DNA from: Flavobacterium gilvum
GTDB lineage: Bacteria > Bacteroidota > Bacteroidia > Flavobacteriales > Flavobacteriaceae
Assembly (NCBI RefSeq): GCF_001761465.1
Contig: NZ_CP017479.1
Span: forward strand, 3,782,001-3,846,000
Reading direction: 5' to 3'
Length of the DNA stretch: 64,000 nt
Position numbers and translations under genes: made by a program. Under the pieces are notes generated by a model. That model did no database searches. It saw nothing but the letters and a program-made list of their open reading frames with translations, and was not told the origin of the DNA. Positions 24,894 through 35,071 of the stretch are shown one piece after another; the stretch's first letter is position 1, and every line of letters starts with the position of its first letter.

Positions 24894-27806
24894 TTAACGA
24901 ATGAAGTCTGCAACTAATGTAATCATTCCCTTTGCAGGAACCAGCACTTCGGTCTCCATCGGATTTTTTCCTTTACCAATTGCCTTATTGTCTATTTGTA
25001 TTGATGTCGGTTTCATCTCCAGCCAGTTTACTTTTACCTGTTCGTCTTTATCAGAAACAGAACGCAACCTTACTTCCATCTTCTTGCCTGACTCATCCAC
25101 TTTCAATATTGACAGCAATACTTTTGGATTATCTGACAGCGATAATAAAGGTTTTTGACTTATTTTTTGTTTTAATGGGCTAACGATTAAAGGTTGCGAT
25201 TGCTCCATCCCAAAACGATTGGCCATTCCTGCATCATAAGCTGTATTATGTGGAAGCAGACGGTAACGGAATTCTAACTTGCCTTCCTGACTTAATGGGA
25301 AGTTAGTATGCCAGTGATTGTTTAAAGCCCAAGAGTAAATAGTTGCACTTGGCGTAAGTTTCTTAATCCATTTTGGTGAATTAGCGGCTCCTCCCAGAAT
25401 GTCTGCCGTTAAATCTCCTACTTCAAAAACAGGAGCATCTAATGAACACATAGTCACTCCTTTCTCTTTATTGGAAACATCCAGCCAGCGTTGAAAGCCT
25501 ATCCAGTTTCGATTGGCGCCATCCAATTGGTCGTTATCTATTTTCATAATACCCCATGGAATATCCACCATGGTCTCTGGCTGAGGAATATTGAACGCAA
25601 ATCCAAAATGCACCCCTTCTTTTTTGGTTATCGATTGCTTATCCAGATTGTTCTTGATATCTACGTAAGGCTGATCTTTTACAAGTGTAATTGTTCGGGA
25701 TAGGCTATTACTGCCCTCCGCGGCCGATTCTACTAAAATTGAGGCCAACAACGGACCATTTTCAAGGATTGAAATTTTCACATTTGATGTACCAGAAACT
25801 CTATTCAGCGTATCACTGCTTTTCAGGTAACGATAACTATTGATACTGCAAGCAGCTTTTGCATCAACAAATTCGTTTGCTCCTTTTGTTAAACTGGATA
25901 TATCCCCCGTTTGAGGATCAAGCACTACTTTGATGCTTCCGTTATCCAAAACGTTGTCATGAGCAAGCATGCCACTGGCGTTGTTTTTCTCTTCACTCAA
26001 CATGAAATTCTTTGATCCTAAAGCAGGAACATTTTCAGCCATGAACACTAGTTCACCAGTAGAAAGCTTTTGTGACAAAACCGTTTTTCCCGATTCATTT
26101 TTTACACTATTGTATCTACCGCTTTGCTCTTTTGAAAGCTTTACCAACTGGCTTCGATTCCAAGACAAAGTATTAAAAACACCTACTATTTCACTTTCGT
26201 TTTTGGCAACAGGAGCTAAGGCTCGCTGCATTAAATCTTTACTGATATCTTCCCCTTTTTGAAAGTATCCAAATTTGACATTCAAAATATCATTGGTGAT
26301 TGGTTGCTTTGAAGGATCCATATAACACCAGGTATGCTCCGTTCCTAGACTGACATTTCTCCAAGCTTCTTTCAAGTCTGCTCGTGGTGCAGGTTCTCCC
26401 GGATGAAGCATTGCCCAAAGCGTTTCATCCTGAATCAACCTTTCCTTAGTACTCTTGTTCATACCAGTTTGCTTAGCGGCTGTCCCCAAACCATCTGTCC
26501 AATATTCTGTATAATCTCCGGATAACACAGGTAACTGGTTCCCATACTTCTCCTCAAATTTTTTCATAATCGTTGTAGCACCTGCAATCACCAGATGGGG
26601 ATAGGCATACTCTTCATTCCAGCTTTTTACAGCCTCGGGCAGGTCTGCATCAATAGGCATATTGTCTGCCATGGCCCAGGACATCGCAAATATGTCATAA
26701 GGATAATAATCAGCCTTTTGCAATTTAGGCAACATATCAGCCAGGTATTTATCAATGAAATGCTTTCTTGGCGTATCGGTCCTTACCACTTTCATTAATT
26801 TTGTACTATCTATCTGGCCAGCCATTTTGGGCCAATAATCAAAACCCTTGGCAGCAGCTCCGGGAGAATAGCTTCCAGGCTGAAGAAAGAGCACTTTGGA
26901 TTTACCATCAATACTTTTCCACCAAAATGGACGGAAACTCATCAAATCCATAGAACGACCCACCCTATCAAAACCATTGTTGAAGGCCATAATGTATTTG
27001 ATACCCAATTGTGAAGCCACTGGAACCAATCCCCAAGTCATGCCCGGCACATCTACCTGTACAAAAGTCTCAATCTTTTTGCCGGTTAATTTTTCAAAAT
27101 CCTTACTATGCTCCAAAAATTCAAACAATTCTTCATCTACCGCCACACTAGTATTAGTATTTACATAGCTTGCATCCAGCTGCAGATACCCTTTCTTAAC
27201 GGCATCAATTACCTTCTGTTTTGCCTGAGGACTTGCCTTGCTAAACAGGCGTTCAACAGGCCATAATACCTCCGGATTCCATAGATAACGTGCTCCTTCG
27301 GGATAGGTTGCTGTTTTTTTTGCCAATTCCATCCCTTCGAAAATATTTCTTTTATGGATTGTTTCAACATTTTCTTGGGTATTGGTATAACCAATATCTA
27401 CGTGTGAGTGAGGATAGATATATACCGTCCATTGACGTAAAGCGGGTACTTTTACACTTCGCTCCAGAACTTTATTCGACTGATTTACAACGATCTTCAG
27501 TTGGCAATCTGTTTTTACACCCAAACCAGCAGGCAATAAAACATTTAGGCTGTCTATTCCATTCTTTCCATCAATAGGTAACAATTCTTTTATGCTATTA
27601 GATTGCAATGTTACTGTCCCTTTTCCTTTTAATGGAGCATTTTTAAAATATAACATCAATGATCTTCCAGGTTTTTTATCAGGACGATGGCGATAAAAAG
27701 ACTGGACTTTAACCATTAAAGAATCTGAAAAAGAGGTCTTTGCAAACACATTCAGATTACCCTGCAATAATAGAAAAAGGGCAAATAAACTAGTTAACTT
27801 ATTCAT
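24894..27806 (-). CDS. GH38-like alpha-mannosidase-related protein
   Basis: A large secreted protein (970 residues from the ATG at 27806; another ATG lies 9 bases upstream) with a signal peptide ending FAK. Residues 1-125 form a beta domain. The GH38 N-terminal module begins with HSHVDIGYTNT, whose His135/137 and Asp139 region fits the zinc site (HxD) of alpha-mannosidases. Other hallmarks are FVQVDVPGMTWG, FRPFWWK, then AMSWAMADNMPID and WTDGLGTAAK. The canonical HHDxxxGT loop is not present; WTDGLGTA stands in its place, so specificity may have changed. The C-terminal beta-sandwich is complete. The gene heads a pair with the GH76-like gene. Confidence 0.75.
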   Translation of the reverse strand: MNKLTSLFALFLLLQGNLNVFAKTSFSDSLMVKVQSFYRHRPDKKPGRSLMLYFKNAPLKGKGTVTLQSNSIKELLPIDGKNGIDSLNVLLPAGLGVKTDCQLKIVVNQSNKVLERSVKVPALRQWTVYIYPHSHVDIGYTNTQENVETIHKRNIFEGMELAKKTATYPEGARYLWNPEVLWPVERLFSKASPQAKQKVIDAVKKGYLQLDASYVNTNTSVAVDEELFEFLEHSKDFEKLTGKKIETFVQVDVPGMTWGLVPVASQLGIKYIMAFNNGFDRVGRSMDLMSFRPFWWKSIDGKSKVLFLQPGSYSPGAAAKGFDYWPKMAGQIDSTKLMKVVRTDTPRKHFIDKYLADMLPKLQKADYYPYDIFAMSWAMADNMPIDADLPEAVKSWNEEYAYPHLVIAGATTIMKKFEEKYGNQLPVLSGDYTEYWTDGLGTAAKQTGMNKSTKERLIQDETLWAMLHPGEPAPRADLKEAWRNVSLGTEHTWCYMDPSKQPITNDILNVKFGYFQKGEDISKDLMQRALAPVAKNESEIVGVFNTLSWNRSQLVKLSKEQSGRYNSVKNESGKTVLSQKLSTGELVFMAENVPALGSKNFMLSEEKNNASGMLAHDNVLDNGSIKVVLDPQTGDISSLTKGANEFVDAKAACSINSYRYLKSSDTLNRVSGTSNVKISILENGPLLASILVESAAEGSNSLSRTITLVKDQPYVDIKNNLDKQSITKKEGVHFGFAFNIPQPETMVDIPWGIMKIDNDQLDGANRNWIGFQRWLDVSNKEKGVTMCSLDAPVFEVGDLTADILGGAANSPKWIKKLTPSATIYSWALNNHWHTNFPLSQEGKLEFRYRLLPHNTAYDAGMANRFGMEQSQPLIVSPLKQKISQKPLLSLSDNPKVLLSILKVDESGKKMEVRLRSVSDKDEQVKVNWLEMKPTSIQIDNKAIGKGKNPMETEVLVPAKGMITLVADFIR

Positions 27807-28201
27807 GTTATTCATATCTAATGATTATTTTAAGGTTTATAAACTATGGAATTGAAATATCATTGGTTATAATTCCGATTTCATTTTCAAGTGATTCAAT
27901 ACTCGATCTTTCTTCAAATATAATTTTTATAACAGCAGTTAAATACAATTCCGTTAACTAAAACTTGTATTATTTTAATAAGTACAAATCTATTTTCTCA
28001 AAATAAGGTAAATATTCCATAAATTTTTCAACCCACTCAGGACTAAATTGAATACGCATAAAGAACATATTAATTGAATTAGTTTCTCAAAATTCTTCAC
28101 TATTGATAATCAAAAAGGGTAATGGAAGTCATTTTGTTTTTTGACATAAAAAAAAATTCCAAACGTTTTCAATAATAATATTTACAAACGATATGGCTGA
28201 T
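27807..28201. other. AT-rich intergenic region, nothing recognised
   Basis: About 395 AT-rich bases separate the GH38-like gene from the upstream DUF5054-like gene on the same strand. I see no small ORF, clear terminator or repeat, but such a long gap suggests that a separate promoter for the GH38-like gene lies here. Confidence 0.45.
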
Positions 28202-30931
28202 TTATTTCAGCAAAAATGTACGTGGCTGGTTGGCTCCTATTTCAAATGAAAAGGAATTGTTGATAATTGAAATCCCTTTTTTATCCATTAGTTCTCCTCT
28301 TAGATTACACAAATATGCTTTTTTGAATGAAGCGTTTGCCGGAAGCGTCACAACGCATTTTCCTGCATTGCCAGCCTCTTCCCAAAAACGGATACTCGCC
28401 TCATTCCCTTTTTTATTGAATGAAGTTACCAATACACCTTTACGATCTAGTGTCAAGCCTGTTTGCATATTAGGCAATTCACGACTTGCTTCAAATCTAT
28501 GTGCATAAGACAGGTCTGTAGAACCCAAAAATGCAGCACTTAATGGCGAACGAGTTTCTTCGGAAGGTGTTATAAGACTAGAAGTTGCATCATAATTTTT
28601 ATAACTCCAGATGTAAAATTTTGCCGAATGAGATCCTTCTATCCATTCTGTAAAATTGGTGGCCCAAACATTATTGTATAAGTTTGACAGAACTGTACCA
28701 GTAGTCAATGTCCTGGTTTTGTTGTACACGCCAATGCCAGGCTGGTCGATACTTACACCGGGTGTATTCGGACAATTCAAACCAATTCCTCCTGTTTTAT
28801 CATACATAGCCATCGCTGTGTTGAGAAAATAAAAATCATGATTGGTTTTATCAACCAAATCCTTTTGCGGATCAACGATACCGCCGGTACGTAGCAAACG
28901 ATATTCAGGTTTGTCCAAAGCAAATGGGAAAGCAATCCATCCCGCTTCAGGGTTGGCTGTAGGTTTTTTTCCATCAAGACCGACAGTGATTTCAATATAA
29001 GGCTGATTTTCGTACAGCGTATAACTCACTAGGTATTGCTGTGCGCCACTGTCATTTAGCTGGCACATAGCAGTGGCACGAACCATACTGCTATTATTTA
29101 ACCACTCTATTTTACTACATTGCCCATTGTTGCGGATCGTTTTTTGATTAGACAGTTGACTTGGCAACCTGATAAATTCCTGGGCTGCCCATTCCTCTGC
29201 ACCTGGCTTTATATAATTGTTATTGTAAGTTTGTACCTGCTCCCTTCCTAATTGCTCATATACATACTCCCCAAAAGCATACTTGCTTTTTGAATCTACC
29301 AATTCTCTATTATTTTCCTTATCATAGACCGATTGCAAAGTACCTGTAGCTGGGTTAATCGTTAATTTAAAAAACTTATTTTCTAAAACATTGGTTTGTT
29401 CATTGGCAGAAAGTGTCGATGTAGTTTCTACCGGACTATCTAGCGTTACAAAAGTTTTATAACCACCTGCAGGAATTTCAGTGGCATCAAACTCAAGTAG
29501 GTTATGATCTTGGTGAACCGGAATAATTTTACCTGTTTCGAGGTCTTTCACTGCTTTGATAGTCGGTACTTCGTGCGAGGGGTTTTCATAATAGCTTTCA
29601 AAAAGACTGACACGTCCGCTTCTTGCCCATGGCAACGGGTTATATACAGTTACATGTGGATTTTTCTCCTTTACTGATTTTGCCAGCTCAAAAAGTAAGT
29701 TCCGCTTTATGGGCCAGATCAATTTTTCGGCTTTTCGTACGTAAGCCGACTTCTCTTCCCATGATTTTTCGAGGAAATAATAATTCCCCTCAGCTTTGTT
29801 AATTTTAAAATCGTTGTCGTATTTCCAAAAAAGCTGATGCCCATGCGACATAGATGCCCCAAAAGTGTGCTCATCAAAAAGCAACATATTTTCTGTGGCG
29901 GTATTCACGTACTTATCTATGGAAACATCCCTGCCTCTCCACAAATTCATTTGGGTATTCAACTGCTCAGTAATATAAGTTTCACGCTGAAATTTTTTAT
30001 CCGTTTTCACTTCTTCAGGCATTGACATAAATCCATGGATCCAGGTATCCGGCATATCGCCTTTGATTGTTGGCAACTGTGGATTTTCCTTCATCAGCAA
30101 ATCATAAAAATCAGAGATTCTACCAATATGAATCCGTGCATTAGGCATTTTTTCTTTAGCTTCTTTTAATAGCGCAGCTACCTCTTTCGGATCCGGTGCT
30201 CCCGTGTTTTCGTGAGTATGAATCATAGCCAACCATGTTTTATGAGGCCAATTCTTTGGTGGCAAAATACCCGAACCATAATACTGTGCCCAGTAAAAAG
30301 TAAGCAGCTTTGAACCATCAGGACCTTGCCACCAAAACAAAGTTGGCACATCTGGTGATGTTGAACCTGGATTACAGCCTATGTGTAAAATATCAACACC
30401 TGCGTTTTTTAACAAAGTTGGAATAACCCAAGAATGTTCGGGAACATCGGTAAACTTGGCATCACGGGCAGGTTTTAGTCCATAACGACGGTTAATATTA
30501 TCGGCAAATGACAACCCCCTAGTAAGGTTTTCCATATCGCTCGCCTCAGTTTCTAAAGTAAAAGGTAGCGCATGTGGCACAATACGTCCGTCCTTAATGG
30601 CTTTTTCCAAACGTGGTTTATTTTCCGGAGAACAATTATCGAGCATATATTGTAACGGCCATGCGGGAATGGTCCATACAAACTGCTCATTCTTTGGTAA
30701 TGAAGCTGTTTGATCGATGGAAGCCAGTGTTTTATCTAACATAGGGCCTGAGTATTTCTGCAATACACCTTCTGCCCAATCGGTATAACCGACATCTACG
30801 TGCATTTTGAAAGCAACTACGATATCAGTTACTGTATTATTAGCGTTTCCATTTCCTGCATCAGTGGCAGCAATCTGTGCCTGCGACAATACAGGGAGTA
30901 TCAAAATTAAAATTAATGTTATTTTTTTCAT
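28202..30931 (-). CDS. DUF5054-like GH38-related secreted protein (1)
   Basis: A 909-residue exported protein (signal peptide ending LSQAQ) of the family I believe is called DUF5054, distantly related to GH38. FKMHVDVGYTDW holds His44 and Asp46 in the metal-binding HxD position. Further conserved blocks are WTIPAWPL, PFTLETEASDMENLTRGLSF, HIGCNPGSTSPDVPTLFWWQGPDG and FDEHTFGASMSHG. A C-terminal beta-sandwich begins near residue 480. Clear paralogue of the next gene (31353-34043). Likely an exo-acting glycosidase releasing an alpha-linked residue. No biochemical function for the family is known to me. Confidence 0.75.
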   Translation of the reverse strand: MKKITLILILILPVLSQAQIAATDAGNGNANNTVTDIVVAFKMHVDVGYTDWAEGVLQKYSGPMLDKTLASIDQTASLPKNEQFVWTIPAWPLQYMLDNCSPENKPRLEKAIKDGRIVPHALPFTLETEASDMENLTRGLSFADNINRRYGLKPARDAKFTDVPEHSWVIPTLLKNAGVDILHIGCNPGSTSPDVPTLFWWQGPDGSKLLTFYWAQYYGSGILPPKNWPHKTWLAMIHTHENTGAPDPKEVAALLKEAKEKMPNARIHIGRISDFYDLLMKENPQLPTIKGDMPDTWIHGFMSMPEEVKTDKKFQRETYITEQLNTQMNLWRGRDVSIDKYVNTATENMLLFDEHTFGASMSHGHQLFWKYDNDFKINKAEGNYYFLEKSWEEKSAYVRKAEKLIWPIKRNLLFELAKSVKEKNPHVTVYNPLPWARSGRVSLFESYYENPSHEVPTIKAVKDLETGKIIPVHQDHNLLEFDATEIPAGGYKTFVTLDSPVETTSTLSANEQTNVLENKFFKLTINPATGTLQSVYDKENNRELVDSKSKYAFGEYVYEQLGREQVQTYNNNYIKPGAEEWAAQEFIRLPSQLSNQKTIRNNGQCSKIEWLNNSSMVRATAMCQLNDSGAQQYLVSYTLYENQPYIEITVGLDGKKPTANPEAGWIAFPFALDKPEYRLLRTGGIVDPQKDLVDKTNHDFYFLNTAMAMYDKTGGIGLNCPNTPGVSIDQPGIGVYNKTRTLTTGTVLSNLYNNVWATNFTEWIEGSHSAKFYIWSYKNYDATSSLITPSEETRSPLSAAFLGSTDLSYAHRFEASRELPNMQTGLTLDRKGVLVTSFNKKGNEASIRFWEEAGNAGKCVVTLPANASFKKAYLCNLRGELMDKKGISIINNSFSFEIGANQPRTFLLK

Positions 30932-31352
30932 AACTATTTGCTTTTTCTATTTGACATTATGATTTACTAAAAAAAATCTTCCCTTTCAATGCTTTTCTTT
31001 TTGAGGATTAAATAATAAATTCAACCTCAAATTCAACAACATTTACGCTTTCTACAAACATTACGCTCCTAACAGAGCTTAATCAATTGAATTGATTTTC
31101 ACTGAATTTATTTCAAATAATAATCGAATCAGGTTGAAATCTATTAAATGCGATTATTTTTTTTCAATATAAAAATGCAACATCAATATTTGGCACAGAA
31201 CTAGACAAATCTTTTAAACCATCATCTTCACTCATCAAAAGAGGAAAAACTTGCTATCTAACACCTTATCCTTTTTCATTTGGAAAAAATTACGCAAAAT
31301 ATTTAAACGATTATCTGCATACTATTTTAGCATAAAAGCTACTTAATCTAAA
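30932..31352. other. Intergenic region with short dispersed repeat
   Basis: A 420-base AT-rich gap between the two DUF5054-like genes. It contains the 30-base unit at 31051-31080 (TCTACAAACATTACGCTCCT plus AAC-GAGCTT) that recurs at 47828-47857. Nothing else recognised. Confidence 0.5.
31051..31080. repeat. Dispersed 30-bp repeat, copy 1
   Basis: Differs from 47828-47857 by one base in thirty. The core GCTCCTAAC.GAGC is partly palindromic. Such GGAGC-centred units look like a Bacteroidota intergenic repeat family. Confidence 0.65.
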
Positions 31353-34043
31353 TCATTCCAAAATAAAACTCGCCGGCCCAAATCCCTTGATAGGGCAACT
31401 AAATTTTCCATTGCTAATTTTTATTGCCTTGCCATTTGCTTCACCCCGAAGATTAACTGGCCGAGCTATGGTAAAATTCTTTTGTCCTGACAGTGCAATG
31501 GTCACCTCACCCGAATTTCCGGCCATCTCCCATAAACGTAGCAATGTACCTTTATTCCCATCGGGATTATTCCCAAATTCTGTTACCAAAATGCCTTTAC
31601 GGGAGAGCTCTACCCCTTTTTGTGATGGTGGCAATGAGCCGTCTCCTTTTTCGGTAACTATTGCCTGAAGAGGATAACTTGTTTCTAAAGCGGGAACCGT
31701 CATGCTTTCGGGTTGCGTTTTGGTTTTGTCCAATGTCCAGATTCGTACACGAGAACTCCAGGAGCCAGAATACCAGTATCTGTAATTTGTATTCCACTGA
31801 TTATTGTAGAGATTGAGATATACAACAGGCTTTTTAGGGACAAAATCAAGGGAAAACTTCCAGATGCCCGGTGTATCCAAACTAATCAGCGGATGGTCAA
31901 TCGGACATATTGCTATACCATTTCCGGCAGCATCGGTCATTGTAACACCCTGACCTACCGAATAAATATCCTTATTGGCGCCTTTCAAAATATCAGTAGC
32001 AGGATTCATTATTCCCAACGGACGATATACTTTAAAATTAGGATCTTTTATATTAAAAGGAAGGGCAAGCCAATCGGCCTCAGGCCAGTTATCTTTGGCT
32101 TTGTCCAGAATAGTTATTTCTAGGTCGATATATGGTTGTCCCTCTGTAAGCGTTACGGTTAATCGTGAACCGGGTAAATGCTTAGCCGCGTCAGCAGGCA
32201 TTTCAAGAACAGCGATTTGTTGCAATGAACTGCTATTGATATTCAATTTTCCTCCAGCAGGAGACGCCATGCGATACGGAACTTCTTTCTCTGAAATCAT
32301 ACCAGTTTTGTTAATGCCGGGATGCAGCCAGTCTCCCTTCTCTCCAAAAGCCTGCCATGCACGTTTTTGCTGGTAATCTGCCGTATACTTAGCGGCTTGT
32401 TCGTAAGTAAACCGTTCGTTGAAATATTGCCCAGTCTGATGTCCTGAGATATTGGCAGCCCAATCGCGACCGGTTTTTTTGTCAATCAAAGACGAGATTG
32501 TTCCATTATTGTCATCAAACGTTATTTTATAAAATTGATTCTCGATGAACTTGTTGGCAGTATTCTGCACAATCTGCTTAGCAGGTACAGGAATTGTTTT
32601 GTAGCCGCTGGCAGGTATATCTTTTACAAATATGGGTTGTCCGTTTATCTCAACCAGTCCGTTTCGTGTCCAAGGCAATGGGTTATAAACAACGATGCTA
32701 TTGGGAGCAGATTTTACAGATTTAGCCAACAAGGACAGGTTGTCTTGTTTAAGATGATTGGCAATACGCCATGCTCCTCGGATATAATCCGTTTTATCTT
32801 CCCAAGATGCTTCAAGATCGGCATAAGTAGCAGGATCTAATTTCTTAAATTCATCGCCATATTGATTAATAGATTTACTGCCTCCCCAAGTATGTTCGGC
32901 ATACAGTGCCATCAACTCGTATGCCCTGGCCACCGAATCGGCAACTGTAGTTACAGGCAATCCCCAGGTTTTCAATTGTGTATTCAGCATAGCACCTGAA
33001 GCTATCAATGGCGCCGATTGTCGGGACATACTAATTCCTCCTGGGTCGCACATACTACCATGCACCCAAGTATCAGGCATTTCTCCTTTCACCACCGGCA
33101 ATTTGGGATGCGTAGCCAGCAAGCCTTTGGCAAAATCATCCATCGTACCCACTTTTATTTTCACACCGGGCATCTTATTCAATACTTCATCAAACAATGA
33201 TTTTACTTGTTGCGCAGTAGGAGGACCACTATTATCCAATGTTACAAGAATGGCAGGCCAAACCGCATAAGGCCAGTCCGCTGGAGGCAGTAGTCCGCGT
33301 CCAACAAAATGATCTGCCCCGCCCCAATTATCTGGCCAGCTAAGCCCAGTAGTAGTTCCATAAATACTTGAATAAAATGTTAACAATCGGGATCCATCGG
33401 GGCCTTCCCACCAAAACAATCCCGGTGTTTGTACAAATCCGCTTGGCCAGTTGCAACCTATATGCAAAAACTTCACACCGGCGTTGGAGAGAACGGTGGC
33501 CAACTCACGAGAATGAGAAGGCATATCAGTCACTTTCGCTGATTGTGGCAGGGGAAGATTGTATTGTCTAGAGAGATTTGACGCAAAATTTAGTCCACGT
33601 GTCAACACTTCTGGTCCGCATAAATCCGTTTCAACTGTAAAAGGCATCGCGTGGGTAATAAATTTCCCTGTTCGAAAAGCGTCATCCAGTTTCTGGCGGC
33701 GATCCGATGTCTGTCCTGTCCAAGGTTCCATAACTTTTGACATTACCCAACCCGGAGCTGTCCATTTAAATTGCTGTTCAACAGGCAGTGACTTCGATTC
33801 GTCCATCACTTTAAGAGCTTTGTCAATCATCTCTGTGCGGTAATACTGCACAATATCTTTCACCCTATGCGTATAGCCAATATCAAAGTGTGTCTTGAAT
33901 ATTACAATAATCTCTTTCACATTATTGTTCCTAACAAAAGGCTCGCCCTTGCTGTTTTCTGATATTTTGGTCTGTGCCAAAACACTATTTTCGCAAATGC
34001 AAAAAGCTGCTAGTAATAATAAAAAAAGTTTAGATTGTTTCAT
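31353..34043 (-). CDS. DUF5054-like GH38-related secreted protein (2)
   Basis: An 896-residue exported paralogue of the preceding gene (signal peptide ending SVLAQ). Matching landmarks are FKTHFDIGYTHR with His52/Asp54, WTAPGW, PFTVETDLCGPEVLTRGLNF, HIGCNWPSG, GLFWWEGPDGSRLLTFY and YAEHTWGGSK. Differences between the two copies around the active-site loops (for example HIGCNPGSTSPD versus HIGCNWPSGFVQ) suggest different substrate positions rather than redundancy. It lies 47 bases downstream of the PhyH-type dioxygenase gene on the same strand, so the two probably share a transcript. Confidence 0.75.
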   Translation of the reverse strand: MKQSKLFLLLLAAFCICENSVLAQTKISENSKGEPFVRNNNVKEIIVIFKTHFDIGYTHRVKDIVQYYRTEMIDKALKVMDESKSLPVEQQFKWTAPGWVMSKVMEPWTGQTSDRRQKLDDAFRTGKFITHAMPFTVETDLCGPEVLTRGLNFASNLSRQYNLPLPQSAKVTDMPSHSRELATVLSNAGVKFLHIGCNWPSGFVQTPGLFWWEGPDGSRLLTFYSSIYGTTTGLSWPDNWGGADHFVGRGLLPPADWPYAVWPAILVTLDNSGPPTAQQVKSLFDEVLNKMPGVKIKVGTMDDFAKGLLATHPKLPVVKGEMPDTWVHGSMCDPGGISMSRQSAPLIASGAMLNTQLKTWGLPVTTVADSVARAYELMALYAEHTWGGSKSINQYGDEFKKLDPATYADLEASWEDKTDYIRGAWRIANHLKQDNLSLLAKSVKSAPNSIVVYNPLPWTRNGLVEINGQPIFVKDIPASGYKTIPVPAKQIVQNTANKFIENQFYKITFDDNNGTISSLIDKKTGRDWAANISGHQTGQYFNERFTYEQAAKYTADYQQKRAWQAFGEKGDWLHPGINKTGMISEKEVPYRMASPAGGKLNINSSSLQQIAVLEMPADAAKHLPGSRLTVTLTEGQPYIDLEITILDKAKDNWPEADWLALPFNIKDPNFKVYRPLGIMNPATDILKGANKDIYSVGQGVTMTDAAGNGIAICPIDHPLISLDTPGIWKFSLDFVPKKPVVYLNLYNNQWNTNYRYWYSGSWSSRVRIWTLDKTKTQPESMTVPALETSYPLQAIVTEKGDGSLPPSQKGVELSRKGILVTEFGNNPDGNKGTLLRLWEMAGNSGEVTIALSGQKNFTIARPVNLRGEANGKAIKISNGKFSCPIKGFGPASFILE

Positions 34044-34090
34044 TAATTCTTATTTTTAGTAGATTCATTTTAATTTTTAATGCTTTTCTA

Positions 34091-35071
34091 TTATTCCGAA
34101 GCATTCTGGATGGCATTATTTCTAAGAACTGGAATGCTGCCTAAAAGATTTTTGATTTCGGAAGCTCTATCATCAAACAATAAAGGAAAAAACTGATTGT
34201 CAAGCACTTGATCTTGTGGCATCGGTGGAAAATGTTCTAATGCGGCCATACGCTCATAACCAGCAGTATTTCCCAGAGTCCCATCGGCCATGGAATTGAG
34301 TACTACTGCCCTGCGTGATCTCTCCGAATAATTGGCATACGAGCCATGCATCATCAACGGATGGTGAAAACTGGCATATCCTTTCGGTAATTCGTTGGCA
34401 AACTTATTGTCAAAAGCAGCATTCTGCTCTTCGTTTAATACGCCTCTTACAGCTTCCATATCGCCAGCTAGTCCTGTAATAGGCAACAATCCCCATTTAT
34501 GACTACCAGGCACGTAATAAAGACAACCGTTTTCTTTGTTGGCATCGTCAAGTCCAATCCAGCATGTTAGATGTTGCATAGGTTTGGTGAACGTCCAGTA
34601 AGAATAATCCTGATGCCAAGCCACTACTCCACCATGCTTTGCGGGTTTACAAAACAATTGGTCATGGAAAAAACGAAACGGCTCTCCCATCAATTGGTAC
34701 GCTGCCATACGGTAAGCCGGTGACCAAATAAGATCATGAAATCCAGGTGTTAAACGCCATCCACCGATAGCATGAAATAACACTTTACTAGGATCTTCAG
34801 ATTCATTGCTTTCATAGTGGTAGAACAGCTTTTTCTCTTCTTCATTAACCGACTGTAGTTTTACTAATTCTTCATTCAATAAATCTACCTGATCTTCAGT
34901 CAGGATTTTGACACCCGATAGATAACCGTATTCGTGAAAAAAATTGACCTGCTCTTTTGAGAGCACATATTGCTCCCATTCGGCAGCAGTAGTTGGCTGT
35001 TGAAATATATTGGCAATCGGACCAGTGAAATCTGCCAAATCAGTTAAAGGGGTAATTTCATTTTTTTTCAT
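34091..35071 (-). CDS. Phytanoyl-CoA dioxygenase (PhyH) family Fe(II)/2-oxoglutarate oxygenase
   Basis: A cytoplasmic protein (no signal peptide), 326 residues, of the non-haem iron 2-oxoglutarate oxygenase superfamily, which hydroxylates unactivated C-H bonds and can thereby demethylate O-methyl groups. The iron triad is visible: His153 and Asp155 in AWHQDYSYW, and His242 in MMHGSYANYS. An Arg for the 2-oxoglutarate carboxylate follows at about 251-254 (RSRR). VPGSHKWG is also typical. The gene lies between secreted glycosidase and esterase genes, so its substrate is probably a sugar product imported by the PUL rather than a lipid. Confidence 0.85.
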   Translation of the reverse strand: MKKNEITPLTDLADFTGPIANIFQQPTTAAEWEQYVLSKEQVNFFHEYGYLSGVKILTEDQVDLLNEELVKLQSVNEEEKKLFYHYESNESEDPSKVLFHAIGGWRLTPGFHDLIWSPAYRMAAYQLMGEPFRFFHDQLFCKPAKHGGVVAWHQDYSYWTFTKPMQHLTCWIGLDDANKENGCLYYVPGSHKWGLLPITGLAGDMEAVRGVLNEEQNAAFDNKFANELPKGYASFHHPLMMHGSYANYSERSRRAVVLNSMADGTLGNTAGYERMAALEHFPPMPQDQVLDNQFFPLLFDDRASEIKNLLGSIPVLRNNAIQNASE

